A DNA stretch of 64,000 bases from Bacillota bacterium (GTDB lineage: Bacteria > Bacillota > Clostridia > Christensenellales > UBA1242): positions 7,865-71,864 of the forward strand of contig WQSK01000001.1 in the NCBI GenBank assembly GCA_009787915.1. Direction: 5' to 3'. The notes beneath the pieces were generated by a model. It made no database searches, had not been told where the DNA came from, and saw only the letters and a program-made list of their open reading frames with translations. This document shows positions 27,382 through 36,400 of the stretch, in pieces (position 1 is the stretch's first letter; the number at the start of each line of letters is the position of its first letter). The position numbers and the translations under genes are program-made.

Positions 27382-27410
27382 TTGACTTATATATAAGAAT
27401 GTGTTATATG
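27382..27410 (+). promoter_or_regulatory. rpsL promoter
   Basis: TTGACT (27382-27387), 17 bp, TATATG (27405-27410; TTATAT one base earlier is an alternative), 7 nt, ATG 27418. A ribosomal protein operon with a leaderless first gene. Confidence 0.72.
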
Positions 27411-27417
27411 TATCTTT

Positions 27418-27792
27418 ATGCCAACAGTAAATCAACTTGTAAAAGGTGGGCGCAAGCCAAGGACTTTTAAATCAAAGTCCCCTATTTTGGACAGCAACCC
27501 ACAAAGACGTGGTGTTTGTATCCAGGTCAAAACAATGACACCGAAGAAACCGAACTCGGCTCTTAGGAAAGTTGCCCGTGTGCGTTTGTCGAACAAACAG
27601 GAAGGTACCTGCTATATCGGCGGTATCGGACACAACCTGCAAGAGCACAGTGTTGTCCTTGTTCGTGGCGGTAGGGTTAAGGACTTGCCAGGTGTTCGTT
27701 ATCACATTGTGCGTGGTACTCTTGATGCAGGTGGTGTTGCGAAACGCAAACAAGCCCGTTCAAAGTACGGCGCGAAAAGGGATAAAAAATAA
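27418..27792 (+). CDS. rpsL: 30S ribosomal protein S12
   Basis: A 124-residue decoding-centre protein. It has the full S12 pattern: PTVNQLVKGGRKP, CTRVYT-like segment read here as CIQVKTMTPKKPNSALRKVARVRL, and GHNLQEHSVVLVRGGRVKDLPGVRYH. The lysine of PKKPNS tied to streptomycin response is present. No Shine-Dalgarno is visible; the mRNA should be leaderless. The stop overlaps the next small gene by one base. Confidence 0.97.
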   Translation: MPTVNQLVKGGRKPRTFKSKSPILDSNPQRRGVCIQVKTMTPKKPNSALRKVARVRLSNKQEGTCYIGGIGHNLQEHSVVLVRGGRVKDLPGVRYHIVRGTLDAGGVAKRKQARSKYGAKRDKK

Positions 27793-28046
27793 TGGATGCA
27801 GGCGATATTAAATTGACTCACTTTGGTGATGGTTGGGCTCAGATTCCCAAAAAGACCACAATTACTGATAAGGAACTTGAGGAATATTTCCAGAGTTTGT
27901 CGCCAGATAAGGCTCAGCAAATGCTTGAAAAGATTACAAAAATCGTTTCAAAGAAATTTGGTCCGTCGATGGGACGTAGCCCACAAGAGGGATATGAGAA
28001 AGCACTCGGCAGAGAGCGCAAACCAGCACAAATGAGTGAGGCTTAA
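27792..28046 (+). CDS. Small hypothetical protein between rpsL and rpsG
   Basis: An 84-residue soluble, charged, helical protein that I do not recognise. Residues 22-55 have ELEEYFQSLSPDKAQQMLEKITKIVSKK. The start shares one base with the rpsL stop (TAATG), so it is translationally coupled. Bacterial str operons normally run directly from rpsL to rpsG, so a gene here is unusual. Confidence 0.6.
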   Translation: MDAGDIKLTHFGDGWAQIPKKTTITDKELEEYFQSLSPDKAQQMLEKITKIVSKKFGPSMGRSPQEGYEKALGRERKPAQMSEA

Positions 28047-28102
28047 AACAAAATATAGTACCCGATAGGCAGGGGAAGTAAGAAAAAAAGGAGAAATTAA
28101 AA

Positions 28103-28573
28103 ATGCCAAGAAGAAGTGGAATTGCACCAAGAGATGTGTTGCCAGACCCAAGGTTTGGGTCAAAAGTAATTACAAAAGTAATTAACCAAGTCATGCACGA
28201 CGGGAAAAAAGGGATTGCACAAGGAATTGTGTACGAAGCCCTCGACCGTGCGAACAAAAAACTTAATGTAGAGCAAATGACGATTTTCAACCAAGTTTTG
28301 GAAAACGTATCCCCGTTATTGGAAACAAAAGCGCGCCGTGTAGGTGGTTCAAACTATCAAGTTCCTATGGAGGTTCGCCCTGTTCGCCGTCAGACACTTG
28401 CAATTCGTTGGATTGTGAAATATGCACGTGAACGTAGCGAGCGCACTATGGCAGAGCGTCTTGCGGGTGAATTTGTTGATGCTTATAACCAAACAGGTGG
28501 GGCTTTCAAGAAAAAAGAAGAAGTCCATCGTATTGCTGAATCGAACAAAGCGTTTGCGCATTATAAATGGTAA
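28103..28573 (+). CDS. rpsG: 30S ribosomal protein S7
   Basis: A 156-residue primary 16S rRNA-binding protein of the 30S head. It begins MPRRSGIAPRDVLPDPRFGS and has MHDGKKGIAQGIVYEAL and the typical RPVRRQTLAIRWIVKYAR segment. A strong Shine-Dalgarno (AAAGGAG, 28087-28093) lies in the 56-bp gap. fusA and tuf do not follow; a terminator comes right after. Confidence 0.97.
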   Translation: MPRRSGIAPRDVLPDPRFGSKVITKVINQVMHDGKKGIAQGIVYEALDRANKKLNVEQMTIFNQVLENVSPLLETKARRVGGSNYQVPMEVRPVRRQTLAIRWIVKYARERSERTMAERLAGEFVDAYNQTGGAFKKKEEVHRIAESNKAFAHYKW

Positions 28574-28591
28574 AAATATATTGTTCTAAGA

Positions 28592-28618
28592 GCGCACTCA
28601 CGTATGGGTGCGTTTTTT
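28592..28618 (+). terminator. Rho-independent terminator after rpsG
   Basis: Seven-bp stem CGCACTC/GGGTGCG with loop ACGTAT, followed by six T. Confidence 0.85.
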
Positions 28619-28631
28619 CATATATAACGCT

Positions 28632-29156
28632 ATGGAAAAAAAGTGTTTCATGGGCGCAGTTACGGCAGATGGTTTTGTTGGTTTCTTTAAAGAAATCGTT
28701 GATATGTATGGGCTAAAAAAACTGTACATTATAAAGGGTGGCTCTGGTGTGGGTAAGAGTACTTTCATGCGGAAGTTCGCCGAGTTGTTTCCCCTAAACC
28801 CAAAGATGCTTGTTTATTGCAGCAATGACCCAAAGTCCCTAGACGGTGTTATCATAGAGGACCTTGGAATCGGGATGATTGACGGGACGGCACCGCATAT
28901 GACCGACCCAAAGTATCCAGGTCTTTGCGAAGAGATTATTGATTTGGCTGGGTTTATCGATTCCGAGAGGCTGGCGTCAACCGCGACCATTCAGGCGGTA
29001 AAGCAACGTGCTGATGAAAAAACGGTTGCTTATAACGAAGCATACACCGCATTGGCAAGGGCACGAACTGCGCACGCAAAACTTGAATCAATGTATACGG
29101 GTGCTGTGGATTTTGAATCTATAGATAAATTCTTTGACGCAAAGTTTCGGTCTTGA
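28632..29156 (+). CDS. P-loop ATPase, half-length
   Basis: A 174-residue protein with Walker A GGSGVGKST (about residues 36-44) and the pattern YCSNDPKSLDGVIIEDLGIGMIDGTAPH then DPKYPG. This matches the first domain of a Firmicutes ATPase family (PRK06851-type) that is usually about 360 residues with two such domains. Here the second domain is missing and the C-terminus is a helix. It may be a natural single-domain form or a truncated gene. TATATA at 28621-28626 lies 5 nt before the ATG, with no clear -35. Confidence 0.65.
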   Translation: MEKKCFMGAVTADGFVGFFKEIVDMYGLKKLYIIKGGSGVGKSTFMRKFAELFPLNPKMLVYCSNDPKSLDGVIIEDLGIGMIDGTAPHMTDPKYPGLCEEIIDLAGFIDSERLASTATIQAVKQRADEKTVAYNEAYTALARARTAHAKLESMYTGAVDFESIDKFFDAKFRS

Positions 29157-29230
29157 AATTATTCTGAATAATTTTTGTTATTGAACACACAATATCACTA
29201 CCTATATTCCAGAGAAAGGGGGTGATATTA

Positions 29231-29461
29231 ATGAAAGGTTTTTCTATTGCAGCACTTATCGTTCTTGCAGTTGGTCTTACAATGGCAATTGTCGGAGCAA
29301 TCTTCAACGACATCGCATGGACAGGTAACTTCCAACCAACAAATCTTGCTGATGTTATGCAAACAATCGGTTACATAGCAGCGGCTCTTGCTGGTATCGT
29401 GCTTGTTGCTCTTGGCGTTTCTCACGCAGTACGTGACGGCGAACATCACGGCAAAAAGTAA
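29231..29461 (+). CDS. Small two-TM membrane protein
   Basis: A 76-residue protein with two long hydrophobic helices (about residues 4-25 and 44-66) and a polar tail ending HHGKK. It has one of the strongest Shine-Dalgarno sites in the window (AAAGGGGGTGAT) before ATG 29231, which suggests high expression. A terminator follows at once. The family is not recognised. Confidence 0.65.
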   Translation: MKGFSIAALIVLAVGLTMAIVGAIFNDIAWTGNFQPTNLADVMQTIGYIAAALAGIVLVALGVSHAVRDGEHHGKK

Positions 29462-29478
29462 TCGTTTAAAAACGATAG

Positions 29479-29514
29479 AAAAAAAGCCCGACTCTTGACA
29501 GTTGGGCTTTTTTG
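29479..29514 (+). terminator. Terminator with a -35 box in its loop
   Basis: The stem is A-run/GCCCGAC paired with GTTGGGC/T-run, and the loop is TCTTGACA. The loop carries TTGACA, the -35 box for the next gene. A near copy occurs at 50299-50332. Confidence 0.8.
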
Positions 29515-29523
29515 TGATATATA
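29495..29523 (+). promoter_or_regulatory. Promoter for gene 29530/29568
   Basis: TTGACA (29495-29500), 17 bp, TATATA (29518-29523), 6 nt, ATG 29530. The -35 is inside the terminator loop. Confidence 0.62.
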
Positions 29524-29567
29524 TTTTTTATGGATATATTAAAAAAACAAAAAAGACTATTGGCAAA

Positions 29568-30050
29568 ATGCTTACTGACCCAGAGATTACGGAAACAACA
29601 CCTGAGGCGTATCATTATACTGGGCTTGGTGAATCGCTTAGGTTTGATGGTGGTTCGCTTGAGTACGCGAAATATTCAGATGGCATGTTTGGCGAATTTT
29701 GTTCGGTGTTTAAACATAAGGATGCGGACATATCGAGGTTGAATGTCGAAGTCAGCGAAATACATGATGTGGTAGGTATTGATAATAATTTCTTTCGTGT
29801 GGACGGATACCCTGTGCTTAAAGAGGAGTTTGATTTTAAAAAATCGACCGTAAAGGTTGATGTGTCTAATTTCAAAACGCCTGCACCGCTGGATGAAATT
29901 GACCAGTCTATGTACGATTTGCTGAACGAGGAATTGGAACCAAGACAAATGACAAGACCTATGACTGAGGCCGACAAAAGATATGTCGAGTTTAAACTTG
30001 ATTGTGCGCTTGCCCGTGTCAAGAAAATTGAAGAAGATTTTACGTTGTAA
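29568..30050 (+). CDS. Hypothetical acidic protein with probable 5' frameshift
   Basis: A 160-residue acidic soluble protein, not recognised, if read from ATG 29568. That start has no Shine-Dalgarno. The promoter instead points to ATG 29530, which is in another frame and leads into A7 (29541-29547) and A6 tracts. One extra A in the A7 tract would join ATG 29530 to this frame (MDILKKTKKTIGKMLTDP). So the true product may be 13 residues longer, made after slippage or lost by a one-base deletion, or the base may be an assembly error. Confidence 0.5.
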   Translation: MLTDPEITETTPEAYHYTGLGESLRFDGGSLEYAKYSDGMFGEFCSVFKHKDADISRLNVEVSEIHDVVGIDNNFFRVDGYPVLKEEFDFKKSTVKVDVSNFKTPAPLDEIDQSMYDLLNEELEPRQMTRPMTEADKRYVEFKLDCALARVKKIEEDFTL

Positions 30051-30078
30051 TTTAAAAAACAATGTGTTAATGTAAGAT

Positions 30079-31647
30079 ATGATTTCAGCAATTAATGTTT
30101 CTTTGCAGTACGGAAAGCGTGTGCTTTTCAAAGACGTGAACCTAAAATTCGTGGCGGGCGAATGCTATGGCATCATCGGTGCGAACGGTTCGGGCAAGTC
30201 CACCTTTTTAAAAATCCTGGGTGGCGAGATAAACCCAAACAAGGGCGAAATCGTAATTGAAAAGCGTCGCCGTATGTCGGTTTTGGCTCAGGACCAAAAT
30301 GCTTTCAACGATATGACGGCCATAGAGTGCGTTATAGGCGGGCATGAAAAACTTTTTAAGTTGTTAAAAGAACAAGAAACACTTTATGCACTTGGTGAGG
30401 ACATCACGGATGCGCAGGGGATTCGTTTGGCTGATATTATGAACGAGTTCACGGCACTCGACGGTTGGGAGGCAGAGGGTAATGCGGCGAGCATGCTTAA
30501 CGGCATGAAAATCCCGTCCGATATTCAAACAAAACTTATGAAAGATATTGACCCTAAATTAAAGGTCAAGATTTTGTTGGCGAGGGCCCTCTTTGGTAAC
30601 CCAGATATCTTGGTTATGGACGAGCCCACAAACAACCTAGACCTAGCAGGGGTTCGTTGGTTGGAGAACTTTTTGTTGGATTTCAAAAACACGGTTATTA
30701 TCGTTTCGCACAACCGACATTTCTTGAACAAAGTCTGTACCCATATTTGTGACGTTGATTACTCGCAAATCAATATGTTTGTTGGGAATTATGACTTTTG
30801 GTATGAAACCAGCCAGTTGATTTTGCGCCAGCAAAAAGAGGCAAACAAGAAGGCATCCGACCGCGCGGAAGAATTAAAAAGTTTCATCGCTCGATTTAGT
30901 GCAAACGCGTCAAAAAGCAAACAGGCTACGAGTAGAAAAAAGGAGTTGGAGAAACTCACAATCGAGGACATCAAGCCATCAAGCCGCAAATACCCGTATG
31001 TTAATTTTGAAATGGAACGCGACTTGGGTAACGAAGTGTTGGCGGTTGAAAACCTAACACTTGATGGGTTTTTTAAAAATGTTTCTTTTAGACTAAACAA
31101 AGGTGAAAGGGTTGCGGTGCTTTCGGAAAACTCGCAAACTGCGTCAAAGTTTTTTGATTGTCTTATGGGAAAAATTAAACCGACTTCGGGAACTGTTACA
31201 TTTGGTAAAACCGTAAACCCGTCGTATCTTCCGTCGAACAACGATAGTTACTTTAAGGGGAACAAGTTAAGCCTAGTGGATTGGTTAAAACAATATTCCA
31301 CCGAAACGCACGAGAGTTTCATTCGTGGGTGGCTTGGGCGTATGTTGTTTAGCGGGGAAGAAGCCCTTAAGCAGGTAAACGTCCTATCGGGTGGTGAAAA
31401 GGTTAGATGTATGTTGGCAAAAACCATGTTGGAAAAAGGAAACTTTCTTATATTGGACGAACCAACAAACCACCTTGATTTGGAATCAATTACGGGACTT
31501 AACGACGGTATGAAAAAATTCAAAGGCGTCATGATGTTCGCGACCCAAGACGAAGAAATTATGGCTACAGTTGCAAACAGAATTATGGAAATAAACCCCT
31601 CTAAATTTGTTGACAAAATGTCGACTTATGGGGAATACTTAGGTTGA
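30079..31647 (+). CDS. ABC-F family ATPase, YbiT/YkpA-like, asymmetric
   Basis: A 522-residue soluble protein with two NBDs and no membrane segment, of the ABC-F class that acts on the ribosome. NBD1 has Walker A GANGSGKS, DEPTNNLD and SHNRHF, but DIDPKLKVK stands in place of the LSGGQ signature, as is usual in the YbiT subgroup. NBD2 keeps LSGGEK and DEPTNHLD, but its Walker A is lost (ENSQTASK) and its H-switch His is Gln (FATQDEE). One composite site (Walker A of NBD1 with signature of NBD2) therefore remains complete and the other is dead. Weak TTGTAA/TAATGT boxes precede the start. Confidence 0.88.
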   Translation: MISAINVSLQYGKRVLFKDVNLKFVAGECYGIIGANGSGKSTFLKILGGEINPNKGEIVIEKRRRMSVLAQDQNAFNDMTAIECVIGGHEKLFKLLKEQETLYALGEDITDAQGIRLADIMNEFTALDGWEAEGNAASMLNGMKIPSDIQTKLMKDIDPKLKVKILLARALFGNPDILVMDEPTNNLDLAGVRWLENFLLDFKNTVIIVSHNRHFLNKVCTHICDVDYSQINMFVGNYDFWYETSQLILRQQKEANKKASDRAEELKSFIARFSANASKSKQATSRKKELEKLTIEDIKPSSRKYPYVNFEMERDLGNEVLAVENLTLDGFFKNVSFRLNKGERVAVLSENSQTASKFFDCLMGKIKPTSGTVTFGKTVNPSYLPSNNDSYFKGNKLSLVDWLKQYSTETHESFIRGWLGRMLFSGEEALKQVNVLSGGEKVRCMLAKTMLEKGNFLILDEPTNHLDLESITGLNDGMKKFKGVMMFATQDEEIMATVANRIMEINPSKFVDKMSTYGEYLG

Positions 31648-32258
31648 TGGCAAAAGTAAAGAGAGAAAAGAACAAAAACACCGCTGTCAAAGCGGAGGCC
31701 TCATGGGTGGAATTTTATTCCGACATTAAGGTGCCTGAACTCAAGAAATTGATGTTGGCACGCAGAAATGAAACCACTGGTAAAATCGGCAAAGACCCAG
31801 ATAAGTACAAAGCATTGTGCAAAGAAGAGGACAAGTTGTTTGAGGAAATCCTTGAGGGCATTAAAAACAATGCCTCTATGACTACGCCTGAAAAGATTAA
31901 GGTTTTGGAACAAATTGATTCAAAAGACTCTCCTTTTGAATTGGAGCATACATCGGCATTGCATTTCCTTAAGAAAAAATTGTCGAATTCGACAAACCCA
32001 TTGGATACCGACGGTGTTGACGAGGTCGATGATTCGGACCCTGTCGGTACAGGGCGCGAAGACTTTTTTGGGAAGTTGGGGAGTTCTATCATAAGCCTTT
32101 ATAATGAAGGAAAGGCAGGTCAAGGTTTGACATTTGTCGAGTACCGAAAAAACGTTATGAACGCTCTCCACGAAAAGGGTACGCTAAGCAAGGTTGCTCA
32201 TAAACAAATGATGGGTGTTCTTGGAGAAGATGAAGAAACGCTGGAGGTAGAAGTATAA
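31647..32258 (+). CDS. Hypothetical charged protein
   Basis: A 203-residue soluble protein rich in Lys and Glu, mostly helical, with an acidic linker near residue 125 (TDGVDEVDDSDPVGTG). The family is not recognised. The start shares a base with the ABC-F stop (TGATG), so the two are coupled. The stop overlaps the next gene (TAATG). Confidence 0.55.
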   Translation: MAKVKREKNKNTAVKAEASWVEFYSDIKVPELKKLMLARRNETTGKIGKDPDKYKALCKEEDKLFEEILEGIKNNASMTTPEKIKVLEQIDSKDSPFELEHTSALHFLKKKLSNSTNPLDTDGVDEVDDSDPVGTGREDFFGKLGSSIISLYNEGKAGQGLTFVEYRKNVMNALHEKGTLSKVAHKQMMGVLGEDEETLEVEV

Positions 32259-32503
32259 TGAAGAATAGTGTTTTGGCGGTTCCAGGTGTCAACAAAGGTT
32301 TGTTAGACGGAAAAGTTTGTGAATTTTTTGCGTATGGTGTCGAGGTAAAAAAACTTGGCAACGGTGTGACCAAGCAACTTGGTTTGTTCCACAAGTTGGG
32401 TGAACTCAACCCATTTATATATGAGATAACAGGTGAAAGTTATACACGTGTTTCGGAAGCCGATGCACAATATAAAGAACTGGCTGCTGCTTTCGGCGGT
32501 TAA
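32258..32503 (+). CDS. Small hypothetical protein
   Basis: An 81-residue protein, not recognised, coupled to the preceding gene through TAATG. It has no signal peptide or clear membrane segment. Its stop codon lies exactly at the left edge of the long inverted repeat at 32504-32697. Confidence 0.5.
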   Translation: MKNSVLAVPGVNKGLLDGKVCEFFAYGVEVKKLGNGVTKQLGLFHKLGELNPFIYEITGESYTRVSEADAQYKELAAAFGG

Positions 32504-32697
32504 GCAGGGACGGCAAAGGTTGCGTCGGGGAGCGGATTTAGTTTTTGCAGTTTGCAATCTTTTCCCGAAAATCGCTTCAAGACAATTTATTGAGATTTAT
32601 AACTAAAGAGTATAAAAGCCTTGAAAGTGATTTCTCGGCAAAAGTGCAAACCTTGCAAAAACTAAATCCGCTCCCCTCGCAACCTTTTACTGCCCCC
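32504..32697. repeat. Long imperfect inverted repeat; candidate ncRNA or MITE
   Basis: The left arm (32504-32581) and right arm (32619-32697) match over almost their full length. For example GGGGAGCGGATTTAGTTTTT on the left pairs with AAAAACTAAATCCGCTCCCC on the right. The loop is ~37 nt and AT-rich. A transcript would fold to a ~190-nt rod with small bulges. No long T-run follows, so it is not a plain terminator. TTAA stands at both edges (32500-32503 and 32701-32704), which could be a target duplication. Confidence 0.65.
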
Positions 32698-32746
32698 TAT
32701 TTAAAAAAGAATGTATTAAATTTTTGTCTTTGCACACATTAGTTCT

Positions 32747-33454
32747 ATGTACAAAGACGATAAAACAACGGAACACAAAAGAGATACTCACGGTAACGTG
32801 GTACAAGACAAACGTGGACGCAGACGCGGTCCATCTGGGTTTTTAACAGCCCTCGGGGTAACAATGGCATTGGCCCTAACACTCACAGGGTTGCTACTTC
32901 ATACGAGCATCCAACAAAACGAGGCTAACCTTGCCCGTATTCAAAACCTCCAGCAGGAAAATGCGATGATACGCAGTTCTCTTGAACATGCGAACGAGTC
33001 ATTGACGCGCTCTGCGGTAACAGAGCAAACCGCCGAACCAACAACTGATGTTGTTTCAGAGCCAGTTGCAGAAGAACTTTCACTTGAGCCAGTTGCTGTT
33101 GAACAAACAGAGCAACCTGTGACAGCGCAAGAACCTGTTGTAACCCCACTTGTAGACCCAGCGGTTGAATCCGTACCTGCACCGACAGAACAAGTTGCCG
33201 AGCCTGCTGTATCTGTTTTTAAACAAACCACGCCTATTGCACCTGTGGTAAAACCAGTTGTAGAAGTCGAAGTGGATGTGGATGCCTCGCCCGTAATCAA
33301 AGCGAGCCCAGTTGTAACCAGCAACCCTGCTATGGTGACAGAACAACCAGTTTCTCAATTCGCAAGGGCAGTACCGTTGCCAGCAGAGATTGTTTGCGAA
33401 GATGGTGTTTGCACAAAAATATTAGATGTTGACAACCGAGGCTCAGAAAGATAA
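32747..33454 (+). CDS. Single-pass membrane protein with low-complexity stalk
   Basis: A 235-residue protein. It has a basic N-terminal cytosolic part (about 1-28), one membrane helix (about 31-52), then a short coiled coil (NEANLARIQNLQQENAMIRS). A ~120-residue stalk rich in Pro, Val, Glu and Thr follows, with repeated EPV/QEPVV units. The end carries CEDGVCTKI, a possible disulfide loop. It is probably a cell-envelope protein that works with the very large surface protein 9 bp downstream. No known family. Confidence 0.65.
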   Translation: MYKDDKTTEHKRDTHGNVVQDKRGRRRGPSGFLTALGVTMALALTLTGLLLHTSIQQNEANLARIQNLQQENAMIRSSLEHANESLTRSAVTEQTAEPTTDVVSEPVAEELSLEPVAVEQTEQPVTAQEPVVTPLVDPAVESVPAPTEQVAEPAVSVFKQTTPIAPVVKPVVEVEVDVDASPVIKASPVVTSNPAMVTEQPVSQFARAVPLPAEIVCEDGVCTKILDVDNRGSER

Positions 33455-33457
33455 TAT
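33429..33457 (+). promoter_or_regulatory. Promoter for the 1696-aa surface protein
   Basis: TTGACA (33429-33434), 17 bp, TAATAT (33452-33457), 6 nt, ATG 33464. It lies in the 3' end of the upstream gene, so the large gene can be expressed by itself. Confidence 0.75.
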
Positions 33458-33463
33458 AGACCT

Positions 33464-36400
33464 ATGACTAACTTTAGAAGAAGAAGTGTTTTGCGAAAGT
33501 TTGCGGTATTGGGCATTGCATCAATATTCGTTTTGACAGGTTTCATTGGCGGGGCATTCGTGCCGTTGGTTCAACGTGCTATGGCTGCATCATTGGTTCC
33601 AAACATGAGGATTCAAAATCTCCCACGTCCAAGTGTCGAAATCGGAACACGTATCCACGAGGCTGGTATTCCAACTGTTAGTGGTTTAGGCGGTGGCGAC
33701 ATTGTTTACATGGCACTTGTTCGCGGTGGAATTACAGAATTTCGTGCGCGCACAACTGCGAACTGGAGTAACACGGGTGTCGACATGGTTGTGCCTCTGA
33801 CAGCAGAATACAATCGCCGTGCAGTTTATTCATGGAGAATTTATCTTCAGCGTCCTGCAATCTCACCTGCTACTGGTTTCAGATACGACCTTCTTCATTC
33901 TCATAACATAGATGTTTACCAAGGTCAGTTCCGTTTTGAAATCCCGACCTCTGCAAGACATTACCACGATGGTAACGCTATAAGTTTCATCCCTAACGTG
34001 GCAATTCCTGGGCAACGTGTTCTTATGCCACTTCCTAACCAATTTATCGACAATGCGGGGAATGATTTGTTTGATAACAATACCCCTGACGTTGCATTGA
34101 TGCGTCGGGCAATTTTGGCGGACTGGAATCGTAACCAAATCCCAGGTGTGGCGGATAGTGATGACCCAGCAAACGATGCGGTCAACACACAAATCGCGAA
34201 CGACCCGAACCTTTTCCGCAGACTTGTTTGGGCAAACACAACAATTCAGTTCTTTGGCCCAGGTAAAGGCGCGGCTCCAAGACAAATATACACAGGTAAC
34301 CAAGTAAACGACGCAACTGGTACCAATGCATCACGTGTTTTCCAAAGTTCACTCCGTGGTGAGTTCCGTGCCCAGTTTGAATTCAACCACCCACGTATTC
34401 AATCAAGAACAAGCACAGATTCTTGGCAAGTAGAAGGTGTTACAATCAACACAGGCGGTACATCTGTCACAGCCAACGAAGCAAACATCCGCGAAAACGT
34501 AGTGTTTACTATGCCACCTGCTTTTGGTGCTATGTCTGGTGCTTTTACATTGAACCAATATTTCCAATTGCCATTGCCAACTATCAACATTGCGACACGC
34601 TCTGACACAGACGCTCTTGACCTTCCTATGGGGCACGTTTCTTTCCCAAACACAAACTCTATGGTAAGTTACACATTTATTACCGTAGAACATTTTGACC
34701 TCCAAAATAACAGAACAAATCTTTACAACAACATTCGTTTGACCGCAGAGAACGGATACCGTTTCCGTCCAACAACGTTTGGTTCTTTCCGATTTGTTTA
34801 TCACACAACAACACCATTTGGTGTAGGTTTCGTAGAACAAATTGGTGCAAACGACCCTCAATATCACAACCGTGTTGTAGTTGTACAAGATGGCGGGCAA
34901 AGTTTCATCCAATATACTCCGCACAACCTTTTCCGTATTACAAACAACGCTGTTGCACCGTCACTTAGATGGACGCTCCCGTTCAACTATCATTTGGTTT
35001 CAACATTGACAGGTGACGATGCGGCTGCGGTTACTGCGTACAACGCGGCGATGTATAACACTGCTCTTCATATTCTTCCAACTCATACAATTGCTTTGGC
35101 CGAGGCAAACCCATTGTTCAATCTTGCGGCAAACAGCCCAGACCGTATTCTTGAACACATTGTTCCAAGTTCAAACACGGCTATCGTTGAAAGAACACAA
35201 CGCGATGGTGCTTTGTTTAACAACGCGCCTGACCTTTCACACTTTATGCCAGGTATGGGAAGTACACCTGTAACAATCATCCCTACAAACGGACAAATTG
35301 TTATTCCTGCATTGTTGGGACTTAACAACGTTTCATCAAGCCGACAACTTACATACAGCATCACAATCACACGCAGACGTACCGACTCGGCAGATACCGA
35401 CAGTGTTCAATTCACAACATCTCCGACTGCACAACTTGTAAATGATACAGACCGTTCTGTTTTCCGTCTTGATAACAGAAGGCCACTTATCATTGAATTC
35501 GGTCAAGGAACCGCAGAAGTACAACGCGGACGTTTCACAAACGGCACACAAAGCGAAGTACATATAAGAAGTTTCGGCAACACACAAATCCCAGTCGCGC
35601 AAACATATGAAATCGCAATTGAAATTATTGACAACGCTTCTGTTTTGGGCTCTGGCGGAAACATGATGACACCTACAATCAGACACTCTTTCAGAATCGA
35701 TGACAACATTGGTAACACGGTTACCGACCACCAAGAACTCCGCCCGTCTTTCAGCGGTACCCCAAACCCAGTTCGCACAGGTCTTTATGTTCGTGACACA
35801 CTTAACTTCCGTGAACTTGGTGTATGGTGTGATTCTTCAAACAATGTTGCAGTAGATTACTATATTGTTTGGAATACATCCGCTGGTGCTGCCGCCGACG
35901 GTTTCCAAACCAACGCTGTCCGTATCCAAGACAGACATATCCGTAGCAACACAATCTTGTTCCCATTGGATGTACGTTCAAACCCTGATGCACAACCTCT
36001 TATTACTTATCTTGATGCAAACCCGTCGGCTTCGTTTACCATTGTTGCCATTGCAAGAAACAGACACGCACTTGTGAGCCAAGTTTATAATAATTTCCAA
36101 CCACGTAGCGACACATACCCTGTAGACCCTACTGGTCGTAACGATGTGCTTACATTTGACGAACTTCATACTTTCTTGACCGCAACAAATATTGTTGAAG
36201 CAAGAGATAATTTGCCTGCAGGAACAAACATTTCGTTCTCAAGGTTTACATTGAACAACTTTGGTGGTGGGGTTGCACAAACACTTGCTCTAACACCAAT
36301 AACAGGTGCCGTTCGCGACACACGTGTTAATATTACAGCAAATATCAGGAATGCGGCTGCTGGACAAATTGACACCAACATCAACGCGCAAGTTGTAACC

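Noticed and set aside
34403..34924. Several minus-strand frames opposite the giant surface protein gene
   Set aside because: They follow from the biased codon use of the plus-strand gene; they are Cys/Val-rich nonsense without start signals.
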